Below, piece by piece: positions 43,617 through 52,343 of a stretch of 64,000 nt of DNA. The notes under the pieces are model-generated. The model ran no database searches and was not told the origin of the DNA. It saw only the letters and a program-made list of their open reading frames with translations. A program made the position numbers and the translations under genes. The stretch comes from Spirosoma arboris (GTDB lineage Bacteria > Bacteroidota > Bacteroidia > Cytophagales > Spirosomataceae): contig NZ_WPIN01000004.1 in assembly GCF_009754945.1 (NCBI RefSeq), positions 434,001-498,000 of the forward strand, read 5' to 3'. Within the stretch, counting starts at the first letter, position 1; each line of letters opens with the position of its first letter.

Positions 43617-46085
43617 CTAATATTCGGCCAGTAAGGATAACCACTTGCCGGCTGAAGTAACCCACACCTCTTTATAGGTAGCATTATTGATGGCCGGCCA
43701 CCAAGGAACATCTTCGTTATTGACGGTTCGTATACCAACCGGTATTTCCCCGGTTATTTCCCCGGAAGAAAAACTATCCATTTGCGGATACCTGTTTCCT
43801 TCCCCGTAAATGAGCGATTGACCAAATGGGTTTTTTCCTACCGTCCAGTATAATTGTTCGCGCCCTATTTGAAGCAACTTGTCATCGTTTAAAAAATTCC
43901 CACACATAGCAGCCGCCTTGCCGGTGGCAAGATGGACAGCCGTATTGCCATTGAAAATACTGAACCAAACGGGGAATCGCTTCAGGTAATGCTCTTCGTC
44001 CAGTTTTACACCTTTTGTCAGTTGTTCCATATATAACTCCTTGGCGTTGGCTGGCGGGAATAAATGCAGCGAATAGAAGGACGCCGAATCAGATGCTTCA
44101 TCTTTATGGTATACACCACTGGGTATCATTCCGTAAGGAGCGGTGTATACCAGGATGCCCTTGAGGTAATTGCCGTACAACTGCACCGCCTGATACCATT
44201 TCGGATAATCGGAATGATTGCGCTGCGTTTGGCATAGCAGAATAAGTGCCTGCATGTACACCTGATCTCGGGATTGATGCACGAAATGCACAATGGACTT
44301 TCGGGTCGTATCCCGGTAAAAAAAACCTTTACTCCCCTTGGCATCGCCTAGCGGAGTGGTCCGTTGACACTTGAGTGTATAGCGGATAAAATCGGCCGCC
44401 GTTTGGGCATATTGCTTTTCGCCCGTCAATTGGTAAAGCATACTGGCTGCCCAGGAAACAGTGGCCATATACTGGCTTTGCGACGTATTATAGCTATGTT
44501 CATACATCTGGGTGAAGCCTCCATACCCACTTTCTCGATACGTCTTCATCGCCAACGAAAAATCCTCCCGGGCCATTTTACCCAGGTATTCGCTAAACGC
44601 AGGGTCCCCATCCAGCGTCATGGCGGCATAAGCCTCGTAAGCAGCATAGAGAAACGTATCAAACGAGTTATTCTGTACCCGCACTGATTGAATATCATCC
44701 AGCGTGCCTATCACACCATCCTGCCAAATAAGCAATCCCATGCTGCTGGCACGATAGCCATCGTCATAGCGGTTCTTCAACACAAAATTAAGCCCCCATT
44801 CGGCCTCTTCCCGCAAGCGGGCTGCCAGTAATGGATTTTTTGTTCGCTGGTTTTTGAACGATTCCAACAAGGCAAAACTAACATCTGCCGTTTGCAGGGT
44901 TTGCTGAGAAAGATCACCCGCGTCATGCCAGCCACCACTGTAGGAAATCTTTTGTCCCTTATGTTCAGAAAACAGATCAAGGTGACACTGTCCGTGTATT
45001 TCCGGAACCGCATACCCACACCGCTGACAAAAAATATAATTTAATACCCGCCACTGGGAAGCCGTCCATATACGAGTGCCAATCCCGAAAGAAGCGGTTT
45101 TAGTCGTACCAAAGACGATATGGTAGTTACCGGCTTTTCTGAAATCACTGAAGTCGAGCACCTCGTATTCACCCGTGGACGTTTGTACTAGCTTTGCGTT
45201 CGATTCATAAGCTACCCGGCGAGTCGCTTCATTGATCAGCTGAAAACGGGTAGTGCTTCTACCGTCTGCCCGATTGGCAATAGCCGTTTTTTGGCCCTCG
45301 GTCATGTAGCCCGATGTGGAATAAACAATATGGTTGGGCGCTGGCATCCATCCATGGCTTATTTCCTTTGTTTTTACTTGTTTTAAAACGGGCTGATCAA
45401 TGTAATAGATGACCGAGTCACCGTTGGTTAAGTTTTTCCCTTTTAATGATACGTAAAAGGCAATTTCTTCCACCTCATCGCGACGCAGGTCCGACAGATC
45501 CAGATAACAGCGGTTCCATTGGTTGTTCGTCAAATTTAGAAGATGATCGGCCGAAGCCATGAGCGTTCCATTTTTGGCAGATCTGTTTCTATTTCGAAAA
45601 TCAATATTGATGTTTACTACCGGCGCCCCTTCGGCCTCGGGATAAATAAAGAATTCAAGTCGGTTGTAGGCTTCCCAATTCGCCCCATTCAAGTTCAACT
45701 GCATACGGCAGTTGCCATACGTGGCATAGTCTGGGTCATTACTTGAACCCACAGCCCTTTTTCCGGTAACTGTTGGAAGGCTCAATCGCAAAGTAGGATG
45801 CCCAGATTTTGTTCGGCTATTAGCCATGGCAAGCTTTCCGTAGCCCATATGTTTCCAATTGCTGAAAACAGCCGCTGCGGTCAGGGGCTCCGCTGTTACT
45901 ACTGGCTTTCTCAGCGACATGGCTTCGTAAGACCGGGAATAATCTAGCGGTAAGGGCCGATGAATGACACCACTTCGAATAATCTCATTGACTAATTCTA
46001 TCTTAATTCCATCATTGGGGGGCTGGGCATTAAGAGCAGAAGCCGTACAGGCAACCAGCAGAGTATAGAGTACACGTAGAGTCAT
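43617..46085 (-). CDS. Glycoside hydrolase family 9-like secreted protein
   Basis: An 822-residue secreted protein with a signal peptide (cleavage after ALNAQ, about residue 21). Roughly residues 30-250 are a jelly-roll/CBM-like region, followed by a CelD_N-type Ig domain (NHIVYSTSGYMTEGQKTAIA). The catalytic (alpha/alpha)6 barrel has GGWHDAGDLS with D388 and D391, the GH9 base and activator positions. The C-terminal QLYWTVGKNPFGQSLIYGEG and NNATYKEVWV include the acid-region Glu. GH9 enzymes cut beta-1,4-glucans, but some act on other beta-glycans. There is no SusCD pair nearby, so it is a stand-alone enzyme. Confidence 0.88.
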   Translation of the reverse strand: MTLRVLYTLLVACTASALNAQPPNDGIKIELVNEIIRSGVIHRPLPLDYSRSYEAMSLRKPVVTAEPLTAAAVFSNWKHMGYGKLAMANSRTKSGHPTLRLSLPTVTGKRAVGSSNDPDYATYGNCRMQLNLNGANWEAYNRLEFFIYPEAEGAPVVNINIDFRNRNRSAKNGTLMASADHLLNLTNNQWNRCYLDLSDLRRDEVEEIAFYVSLKGKNLTNGDSVIYYIDQPVLKQVKTKEISHGWMPAPNHIVYSTSGYMTEGQKTAIANRADGRSTTRFQLINEATRRVAYESNAKLVQTSTGEYEVLDFSDFRKAGNYHIVFGTTKTASFGIGTRIWTASQWRVLNYIFCQRCGYAVPEIHGQCHLDLFSEHKGQKISYSGGWHDAGDLSQQTLQTADVSFALLESFKNQRTKNPLLAARLREEAEWGLNFVLKNRYDDGYRASSMGLLIWQDGVIGTLDDIQSVRVQNNSFDTFLYAAYEAYAAMTLDGDPAFSEYLGKMAREDFSLAMKTYRESGYGGFTQMYEHSYNTSQSQYMATVSWAASMLYQLTGEKQYAQTAADFIRYTLKCQRTTPLGDAKGSKGFFYRDTTRKSIVHFVHQSRDQVYMQALILLCQTQRNHSDYPKWYQAVQLYGNYLKGILVYTAPYGMIPSGVYHKDEASDSASFYSLHLFPPANAKELYMEQLTKGVKLDEEHYLKRFPVWFSIFNGNTAVHLATGKAAAMCGNFLNDDKLLQIGREQLYWTVGKNPFGQSLIYGEGNRYPQMDSFSSGEITGEIPVGIRTVNNEDVPWWPAINNATYKEVWVTSAGKWLSLLAEY

Positions 46086-46642
46086 TCGCGCAGGTTAAAC
46101 GAAACTGTAAATCAAACGTAAAAAATTAACAAATGGGAGTTCAAGTCCTGACTACAGCAGGGTATTTCTTCGCCAATCCGTTAGAGAATGGCGCGTTTGG
46201 TTCTGGAGTTGCTGTTGAACGTGGGCCAAAGGCAATTTCAGATTAGCCACGTTCGACTGGGAGTCACAGCTTCGCTATAGCTATGCATTCAAAATCGGCA
46301 AGAGTACATCTGATAGTGGCGTGATTAATAACCTTGCAAGGAGTTAATTTAAAAAGGATAATAGCCTAAAAGAAAAGGGGAAATCTCCCGTATAAAAAGG
46401 GGAAATACCCCCTGTTAAGTCAACGGAAACCGTTCTTCTTTTGTGTTATTCTGGTGATCTACTCCTACCGATAGGCGGTCAGCTGACTTAAGAATACGGC
46501 TGGCCTTGATTGCGAGGGTCAGTATTCAAGTAATAAGTCCACGCCGACCGCATCCGTATAAAAGAGTATCGTTTGCCCATATGCTCTAGCGGGCCATGAA
46601 TCCTTGGTTCGCCGTTGTAAACTCCTTCTATTGGTATACGAA
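46086..46642. other. Intergenic stretch, mostly non-coding
   Basis: About 560 bp between the GH9 gene start and the ArsR-type gene. A minus-strand frame near 46150-46260 gives a short coding-like stretch (NVANLKLPLAHVQQQLQNQ) ending in a TAG, possibly another remnant. The right part must hold the ArsR promoter; no clean box was found. Confidence 0.4.
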
Positions 46643-46921
46643 ATGAATCCAGAAGAGCATCACCGCATTCGAATCGCTAATGTGTTAAAAGTGCTAGCCA
46701 ATCCCATTCGGATTCAGATTATCCGACTTTTGGCAGAACAGGGTGAGCTCAATGTGAGCGTTATTCAATCTCATTTAAAGATTAGCCAGGCATTGACTTC
46801 GACTTACCTAATAAAGATGACCGATCATGGGCTGGTTAGTAGCACTCGAAGGGGTAAAGAAATCTATTACTCCTTAGTAGACCCCGTTTTGATTGACATT
46901 GTCAGGTTGCTCCTTCGGTAA
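46643..46921 (+). CDS. ArsR-family winged-helix regulator without the usual metal-site cysteines
   Basis: A 92-residue protein from the ATG at 46643; an earlier in-frame ATG at 46604 adds residues unlike the family. It has the HTH_5 layout RIANVLKVLANPIRIQIIRL, then the alpha3 segment ELNVSVIQSHLKISQALTST and the wing TRRGKEIYYSLVDP. The ELCVCD metal-box of ArsR/SmtB sensors reads ELNVSV here, with no Cys, so classical thiolate metal sensing is unlikely. It stands next to a tract of gene remnants with no intact neighbour on its strand, so its target is unknown; it could regulate itself or a lost operon. Confidence 0.86.
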   Translation: MNPEEHHRIRIANVLKVLANPIRIQIIRLLAEQGELNVSVIQSHLKISQALTSTYLIKMTDHGLVSSTRRGKEIYYSLVDPVLIDIVRLLLR

Positions 46922-47430
46922 TTCAACCCACGTACCGTTAAAGCTCCTCACCCGACATAAATCATTGTTGTAGTAGCGTCAGATTGCCTGGGTGCTATCG
47001 GTGAAGCCCTGCACCTGCTGTTTAGGAATTAATTTTCGTTTTGAGTGGGCCTAGCGAACAATCAAATATTTACTCCATTCGCCACGCGTTTCGATCAACC
47101 TGATCGGATTGCTTTGATCTAGATCAGTCTCGGTAAACTGATTGATATCTTGGCTCTTATAGAGTAGTTTCCACTGTGCCTTTAGTGTTTGAGCTATCCT
47201 TACAAAAGAAGTAGGATAGCCCTTTTTGCATAGTTTAACACAGCCTATTTTTTGGCGAAATAACGTCCTATTAAACGCCCCATTTAAGCGATGTTCGCAG
47301 AACTTCTACCAATTGCGTTCATTCTGGCTACACTCTATCTCAAATTGTGGACTTGCAACAAAACACTGGACAAATAGCTAAGCGACATTTTGAAATTGGC
47401 TGTTATACTAGTCGAAAGGGGAAAGATAGC
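46922..47430. other. Gene-graveyard tract: several short coding-like fragments
   Basis: Between the ArsR-type gene and the integrase remnant, several short stretches have coding character but no complete gene. One minus frame near 46930-47010 ends in VRSFNGTWVELP after an internal stop. Another minus frame is listed separately at 47051-47305. A plus frame about 47275-47487 reads LSQIVDLQQNTGQIAKRHFE, then IGCYTSRKGKDSLTPN. None matches a family I know. Dense remnants next to a tRNA and an integrase fragment suggest a decayed insertion. Confidence 0.5.
47051..47305 (-). pseudogene. Unidentified gene remnant, C-terminal part
   Basis: The minus frame is open from 47305 to the TAG at 47051-47053, without a plausible start codon. 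Its last part reads YPTSFVRIAQTLKAQWKLLY, then KSQDINQFTETDLDQSNPI, then RLIETRGEWSKYLIVR. Codon use and composition look genuine, and the end resembles an SH3-like last strand, but no family is recognised. Called a remnant because it lacks an N-terminus. Confidence 0.42.
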
Positions 47431-47709
47431 CTAACGCCGAATGCCTTCGTTGTCGAAGGTAACCTGGGTAAGTTGCAGCGCGTTTAGTACCTTTTTGGTA
47501 GCAGATCGCCACCGATCAATGTGAGCGTTGATAGTCTCGAAAGGTTCACGGGCAGCCTGATTCTTTTGATTGATGTAGGCACGCTGGCTAATCATATCCC
47601 ATTGATAAGGCTCAATAGTTAGTCCTGTTGAGGCTTTAAACCGGACGTTATTGTACCGAAATACGAGATTTATAAGTGTCGGTCGGCGCGGGCGTCTTTC
47701 AAAAGGTCG
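47431..47709 (-). pseudogene. Tyrosine recombinase/integrase remnant (N-terminal arm-binding and SAM-like region)
   Basis: About 92 codons on the minus strand, ending in a TAG at 47431. RRPTLINLVFRYNNVRFKAS, then TGLTIEPYQWD and AYINQKNQAAREPFETINAH followed by IDRWRSATKKVL, match the N-terminal arm-DNA-binding and core-binding start of Bacteroidetes phage-integrase-type recombinases (R.STGL.I.P..W is a hallmark). A full enzyme has about 380-420 residues with a catalytic R..HxxR..Y domain; nothing of that follows, and no convincing start codon is present. It lies 160 bp downstream of tRNA-Thr in the tRNA's own reading direction, the usual place of an integrated element. Confidence 0.72.
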
Positions 47710-47760
47710 ATACCAAGCTACAAATAATATAAATACCGGGGACAGAATAGGGAGCGGACT

Positions 47761-47791
47761 TACTTTACTAAACCGTCTTAGTAGTAAAGTA
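47761..47791. repeat. Perfect 10-bp inverted repeat beside integrase remnant
   Basis: TACTTTACTA at 47761-47770 and its exact complement TAGTAAAGTA at 47782-47791, spaced by 11 nt. It lies between the integrase remnant and the tRNA terminator. It may be an arm-type or operator site of the lost element, but no T-run or second copy supports a specific role. Confidence 0.45.
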
Positions 47792-47800
47792 CGATAAACT

Positions 47801-47856
47801 AAAAAAGGCTAACCAGTTGATATAGAGAAGTTACGCTCTAAAACTGATTAGCCTTC
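47801..47856 (-). terminator. Terminator of tRNA-Thr
   Basis: On the minus strand, a GAAGGCTAATCAGTT-type left arm pairs with AACTGGTTAGCC followed by six T (one mismatch in the stem), with a 23-nt loop. It begins about 13 bp after the tRNA 3' end and has the stem-plus-U-run of an intrinsic terminator. Confidence 0.75.
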
Positions 47857-47868
47857 ATTCAAAAACTG

Positions 47869-47941
<73 letters not shown>

Positions 47942-48026
47942 TTTTTGCTGCTTTTGCGGGTGCAAATATAACCGTTTGGAATTTAAGAACACAAGTATCC
48001 GTTCTATTTTTGGTAAATTTGCATCC

Positions 48027-50009
48027 ATGATTTCCATCACAAACCTCTCTTACTACCTCGGTAGCCGGGCGCTCTACGAAAATGCATCGCTCCATATCAA
48101 GCCTAACCAGAAAATCGGTCTGATTGGCCTGAATGGTACCGGCAAATCGACGTTACTCCGAATTATCAATGGTGAATACCAACCCGATGGCGGTATTATT
48201 TCCAAAGCGGGCGATGTATCGATCGGTTTCCTAAATCAGGATTTACTATCCTACCAGACCGACGATTCGATTCTGTCTGTTGCCATGCAGGCATTTGCCC
48301 GACAAAATGAATTACAGATCAAAATTGATGAGTTGCTCCATAAAATGGAGACCGATTATACCGATGATCTGGTCGATAAATTAGGTAGGGCGCAGGAAGA
48401 GTTCGATGCACTCGATGGCTATACAATTCAGTCGAGAGCAGAAGAAATTCTGGAAGGGCTAGGCTTTTCGACCGACGATCTGCATAGGCCGTTAAAGTTG
48501 TTTTCTGGGGGATGGCGGATGCGCGTAATGCTCGCTAAACTGCTGTTGGAAAAGCCTTCGCTACTAATGCTCGATGAGCCAACCAACCACTTGGACTTAC
48601 CGTCGATTCAGTGGGTAGAAAAATATGTTCAGAACTACGAAGGATCGGTAATTGTGGTCTCCCACGATCGCGAGTTCGTTGATAACGTAGTCGATACCAT
48701 TGTTGAAGTATCGGGTGCAAAACTGAATTATTACGCCGGTGACTATTCCTATTATATGGAAGAGAAAGCACTACGGAATGAGATTCAGAAAGGGGCATTT
48801 GAAAACCAACAGGCCAAAATCCGGCAAACAGAGCGGTTCATCGAACGTTTTAAGGCGAAAGCCTCAAAGGCAAAACAAGCACAAAGTCGGGTTAAGCAAC
48901 TCGAACGCATGGAACTGGTAGACGATGTGATCGACAGTAATGCGCGAGTCAATTTTAAGTTCAACTTCTCGCAGCAGCCCGGTCGACATATTCTGCATCT
49001 GGACGACATCTCGAAGGCTTATGGTGAAAAACGTATTCTGACTCATTCCACAGCCCGGCTCGAGCGAGGAGATAAAGTCGCTCTGATTGGTGCTAACGGA
49101 CGTGGCAAATCAACGCTGTTGCGCATTATTTCGGGCTCAGAACCCATTGATGGTGAGCGTGTTTTAGGTTATAATGTTTCGTTTAGTTTCTACGCCCAGC
49201 ACCAGTTGGAATCCCTCCGGGTCGAAGACTCTATGCTGGATGAACTCAAACAGGCCAACCCAACCAAGTCGGATGGTGAACTGCGTGGTGTACTAGGCTG
49301 CTTTTTGTTTTCGGGCGACGATGTATTCAAGAAAATCAAAGTGCTGTCGGGGGGGGAGAAGTCGCGCGTAGCACTGGCGAAAGTACTGCTCTCACAGGCG
49401 AACTTCCTGCTACTTGACGAACCGACGAACCACTTGGATATGCAATCGGTGAATATCCTGATTCAGGCTCTTCAGCAGTATGAAGGTACCTACGTAGTTG
49501 TTTCCCACGACCGATATTTTGTATCGCAGATTGCTAATAAAATCTGGTACATCGAAGATGAACAGATTAAAGAATATCCAGGCACCTATGACGAATACGA
49601 ATGGTGGCAGGAAGAACGTAAGGCACAGGGTATTGGTCCTTCGAAGCAACCCGCCGACAATTCAAAGATGCAACCTGCAACCAGCCCAACACCCACTACA
49701 AACGGACAACCAACAAACGGGAAGGCTACGAATGGCAAACCATCGGATGATGAGCGGAAAGAGTGGCAAAAGACGCTTAAGAATCTGAACCGTCAAGCAC
49801 AGGAGTCGGAAACGAAAATCGCCCAATTGGAAGAACGCAAGAAATGGCTCGAAGTTGAATTGGCTAATCCCGCTACCTATGGCGACGATAAACTGATGCA
49901 GGCCAAAAATGACGAATACCGACATGTAACGGCCCAGATCAACCAACTGCAGGATGAGTGGGAATTGGCCATGCTCGAAGCCGAAGAGTGGGAGAAAAAA
50001 TTAGCGTAA
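48027..50009 (+). CDS. ABC-F family ATPase (translation-associated, Uup/YheS-like)
   Basis: A 660-residue protein from the ATG at 48027; an upstream in-frame ATG at 47976 would put the start next to the tRNA promoter region and is not favoured. It has two ATP-binding cassettes: Walker A GLNGTGKST (34-42) and GANGRGKST, signature regions LFSGGWRMRVMLAKLL and LSGGEKSRVALAKVLL, Walker B LLMLDEPTNHLD and LLLDEPTNHLD. The ABC-F linker PtIM (residues about 240-320, basic helices) joins them. A C-terminal coiled coil (about 600-660: KNLNRQAQESETKIAQLEER) is as in Uup. No membrane domain, so it acts on the ribosome. A TATTTTTG/TAAATTTG pair lies just upstream. Confidence 0.94.
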   Translation: MISITNLSYYLGSRALYENASLHIKPNQKIGLIGLNGTGKSTLLRIINGEYQPDGGIISKAGDVSIGFLNQDLLSYQTDDSILSVAMQAFARQNELQIKIDELLHKMETDYTDDLVDKLGRAQEEFDALDGYTIQSRAEEILEGLGFSTDDLHRPLKLFSGGWRMRVMLAKLLLEKPSLLMLDEPTNHLDLPSIQWVEKYVQNYEGSVIVVSHDREFVDNVVDTIVEVSGAKLNYYAGDYSYYMEEKALRNEIQKGAFENQQAKIRQTERFIERFKAKASKAKQAQSRVKQLERMELVDDVIDSNARVNFKFNFSQQPGRHILHLDDISKAYGEKRILTHSTARLERGDKVALIGANGRGKSTLLRIISGSEPIDGERVLGYNVSFSFYAQHQLESLRVEDSMLDELKQANPTKSDGELRGVLGCFLFSGDDVFKKIKVLSGGEKSRVALAKVLLSQANFLLLDEPTNHLDMQSVNILIQALQQYEGTYVVVSHDRYFVSQIANKIWYIEDEQIKEYPGTYDEYEWWQEERKAQGIGPSKQPADNSKMQPATSPTPTTNGQPTNGKATNGKPSDDERKEWQKTLKNLNRQAQESETKIAQLEERKKWLEVELANPATYGDDKLMQAKNDEYRHVTAQINQLQDEWELAMLEAEEWEKKLA

Positions 50010-50029
50010 AAAAGCCGGAAGCAAAAGAG

Positions 50030-50110
50030 AGTACTAAGTTATAAAGCGGTAAGTGGCTGGCGCAAGTATCATGCTCGCGTCAGCCACTTACCGCTTTATA
50101 ACTTAGTACT
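50030..50110. repeat. Perfect 30-bp inverted repeat (long intergenic hairpin)
   Basis: The left arm at 50030-50059 (begins AGTACTAAGTTATAAAGCGG) and the right arm at 50081-50110 are exact reverse complements, with a 21-nt loop that can itself pair. It begins 20 bp after the ABC-F stop and ends 57 bp before the radical SAM start. It could be a terminator or mRNA 3'-end stabiliser for the ABC-F message. One of a set of such hairpins in this part of the window. Confidence 0.9.
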
Positions 50111-50167
50111 TACAATTATTTTCTTTATGGTATAAGTAAAATATATTTATGTTTTATTTGTACGATC

Positions 50168-51229
50168 ATGGGCGACTACAAAAAAGGGCGGGGAGCACAG
50201 TTTAATACGGCGAATTCATTTTCGAAGCATCAATACGAACCAGATGATGATCTTAGTGCGTCGTATGATGATGATTTCCCCGCGCCAACGGTAAAAACGC
50301 AGTTTTTGCTAGAAACGCCAAAACAGATTATCAGCCGATCTACTAGCCCTGATATCGGTTTTTCGGCGTCTATTAATCCGTATCAGGGTTGTGAGCATGG
50401 CTGCATTTACTGCTATGCTCGGCCTTCGCACGAGTATTGGGGCTTTTCGGCAGGGCTGGACTTTGAGAGCAAAATTATGGTGAAGAAAAACGCGCCTGAT
50501 TTACTGGAGAAACAATTTCAGTCTCGTTCTTATAAACCCGTCGTCATTCATTTCTCGGGCAATACCGACTGCTACCAACCCGCCGAGCGGACCTATCAGC
50601 TTACGCGACGGATGCTTGCCCTTTGTCTTCACTATCGCAATCCCGTTTCGATTATTACAAAAAACGCGCTGATTCTTCGCGACCTGGATATTCTGAAGCC
50701 AATGGCTGCTCTCAAACTAGTAAGTGTAGCTATTTCGATTACAACCCTGACCGAAAGCCTGCGACTGTTGATGGAACCGCGTACGGTTACGGCCGCTCAA
50801 CGGTTCAAAACGATGCATACACTGCATCAGGCAGGTGTACCGGTAGGCATCATGACCGCTCCAATTATTCCTTCTCTGAACGACCACGAAATCCCTAAAT
50901 TGATCGAGCAGGCGGCTAAGCAAGGTGCTTGCTGGGCGGCTTATACAGTTGTGCGACTGAATGGAGCACTCGGTCCACTTTTTACCGATTGGCTTCAACA
51001 AGCTTTTCCCGACCGTGCTGAACGCGTTCTGAACCAGATTGCCGATTGTCATGGTGGGCAGTTGAATGATTCACGATTCAAAACTCGCGTGTCAGGAGAA
51101 GGAATGTATGCCCAGCACATCGCTCAACTGCATCGTATTGGTTGCCAGAAATACCTCAGTGGTCGTCAAGCTCCCCGGCTCACAACAAACCTATTCCGAC
51201 CGGCGGGGCAAATTGGATTGTTTGAGTAG
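50168..51229 (+). CDS. PA0069-family radical SAM protein
   Basis: A 353-residue protein with a radical-SAM iron-sulfur motif C75-x3-C79-x2-C82 inside NPYQGCEHGCIYCYARPSHE, the hallmark of the PA0069 / spore-photoproduct-lyase-related group. It continues VIHFSGNTDCYQPAERTY and ITTLTESLRLLMEPRT and ends with a C-terminal KYLSGRQAPRLTTNLFRP segment. The enzyme should use S-adenosylmethionine and a 4Fe-4S cluster for a radical reaction; the substrate is not established for this family. It lies between two plus/minus neighbours and converges on the bestrophin gene 23 bp later. Confidence 0.93.
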   Translation: MGDYKKGRGAQFNTANSFSKHQYEPDDDLSASYDDDFPAPTVKTQFLLETPKQIISRSTSPDIGFSASINPYQGCEHGCIYCYARPSHEYWGFSAGLDFESKIMVKKNAPDLLEKQFQSRSYKPVVIHFSGNTDCYQPAERTYQLTRRMLALCLHYRNPVSIITKNALILRDLDILKPMAALKLVSVAISITTLTESLRLLMEPRTVTAAQRFKTMHTLHQAGVPVGIMTAPIIPSLNDHEIPKLIEQAAKQGACWAAYTVVRLNGALGPLFTDWLQQAFPDRAERVLNQIADCHGGQLNDSRFKTRVSGEGMYAQHIAQLHRIGCQKYLSGRQAPRLTTNLFRPAGQIGLFE

Positions 51230-51252
51230 AGTTCTGTTGATCTTTCAGATAG

Positions 51253-52197
51253 CTATTTCTCATACGAAAAGCCTTTTTGCTTTTCGTTGGGCAAATCGTC
51301 TGGTTCCAATGTAAGTTTATGATCGAAAGATTGCGTTACGGTTTTATGAATACCCTTGCAAATCGTATCGAGTGGTAGGTCATTGTCGTCGGTGCCAAAT
51401 GGATTTTCGATTTCTTCAGCGATGATTTCGAGGCTTGCTAATACATAAAAAACGAATATGACTAGTGGAATGACTAGATAGTGCAGCGTGTAGACATAGC
51501 CGATGGGTAACGTCAGGCAATAGGTGAAAATGAATTTCTTGATGAATGAACTGTAGGAGAAGGGGATAGGCGTGTTTTTGATTCGTTCACAGGCTCCGCA
51601 GACATCCATTAATGCCTGTACCTCTGAGTTGAGAATGACAAGATGTTCTGGTATTAATATCCCCCGGCGCTGTAAGTCATTGATTTTGCCGAAAATAATT
51701 AACGCAACTTGTTGAGGAACATGCTCATTCAGGTGTAAGCTCTGAATACTGAAGGAAGACGGTTCTGTAAACTCCCCTTCAAACGACTGTTGTCGTAGAT
51801 GATTTTTGAGAGCAAAGGCGAAATTGGGAATCATAGCCCTGAAAAACTCGCGGGCATCGGCCTGGTCGGGTTCGAGTAATTGATCTAGTTTCAGGGCCAG
51901 GTTTCGGGAGTTATTGACCAGCGATCCCCATAGTTTACGGCCTTCCCACCAACGATCATAAGCCGTATTTGTGCGAAAAACTAACAGCATCGAAATCACG
52001 AAACTCAGCAGCGTGTGCATGAGCGAAAAGTTTTTAAGATGTGGATTTTCACTTATGCCCAATAGTTCGAGCAGATGCACGATAATGAACGAGTAAACAC
52101 CAACTGCTAGTAAAATAGGGGATAGCTTGCGTACCGTATCGGCCCGATTTAATGTAATGATAAACCGGAACCAGTCTTTCGGGTTATAATTGACCAT
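51253..52197 (-). CDS. Bestrophin-family ion channel (UPF0187)
   Basis: A 314-residue protein with four or so membrane helices. The bestrophin/UPF0187 signature is clear: TNTAYDRWWEGRKLWGSLVN after the first helices (RFIITLNRADTVRKL at the start), then FTYCLTLPIGYVYTLHYLVI and the C-terminal EEIENPFGTDDNDLPLDTIC. Family members form pentameric chloride/anion channels; bacterial ones may conduct cations. It is divergent to the plug-like protein gene at 52344. Length typical. Gene name not assigned. Confidence 0.92.
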   Translation of the reverse strand: MVNYNPKDWFRFIITLNRADTVRKLSPILLAVGVYSFIIVHLLELLGISENPHLKNFSLMHTLLSFVISMLLVFRTNTAYDRWWEGRKLWGSLVNNSRNLALKLDQLLEPDQADAREFFRAMIPNFAFALKNHLRQQSFEGEFTEPSSFSIQSLHLNEHVPQQVALIIFGKINDLQRRGILIPEHLVILNSEVQALMDVCGACERIKNTPIPFSYSSFIKKFIFTYCLTLPIGYVYTLHYLVIPLVIFVFYVLASLEIIAEEIENPFGTDDNDLPLDTICKGIHKTVTQSFDHKLTLEPDDLPNEKQKGFSYEK

Positions 52198-52343
52198 AGA
52201 TCTGTTTTGCTGAGTAGACTATAATCATACGCGATTTTGTTGACGATAACAACGGTTAAATCCGTTGACGTTGACAACTTTGTATAATCAGACCGACTTC
52301 GAAGCGTTTATCAAGCAACTCTATCGTATTAAAATCAGCTTAA

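Noticed and set aside
47275..47487. Plus-strand gene overlapping the integrase remnant
   Set aside because: The frame has coding-like stretches but no start codon and no family match; kept only as part of the debris tract.
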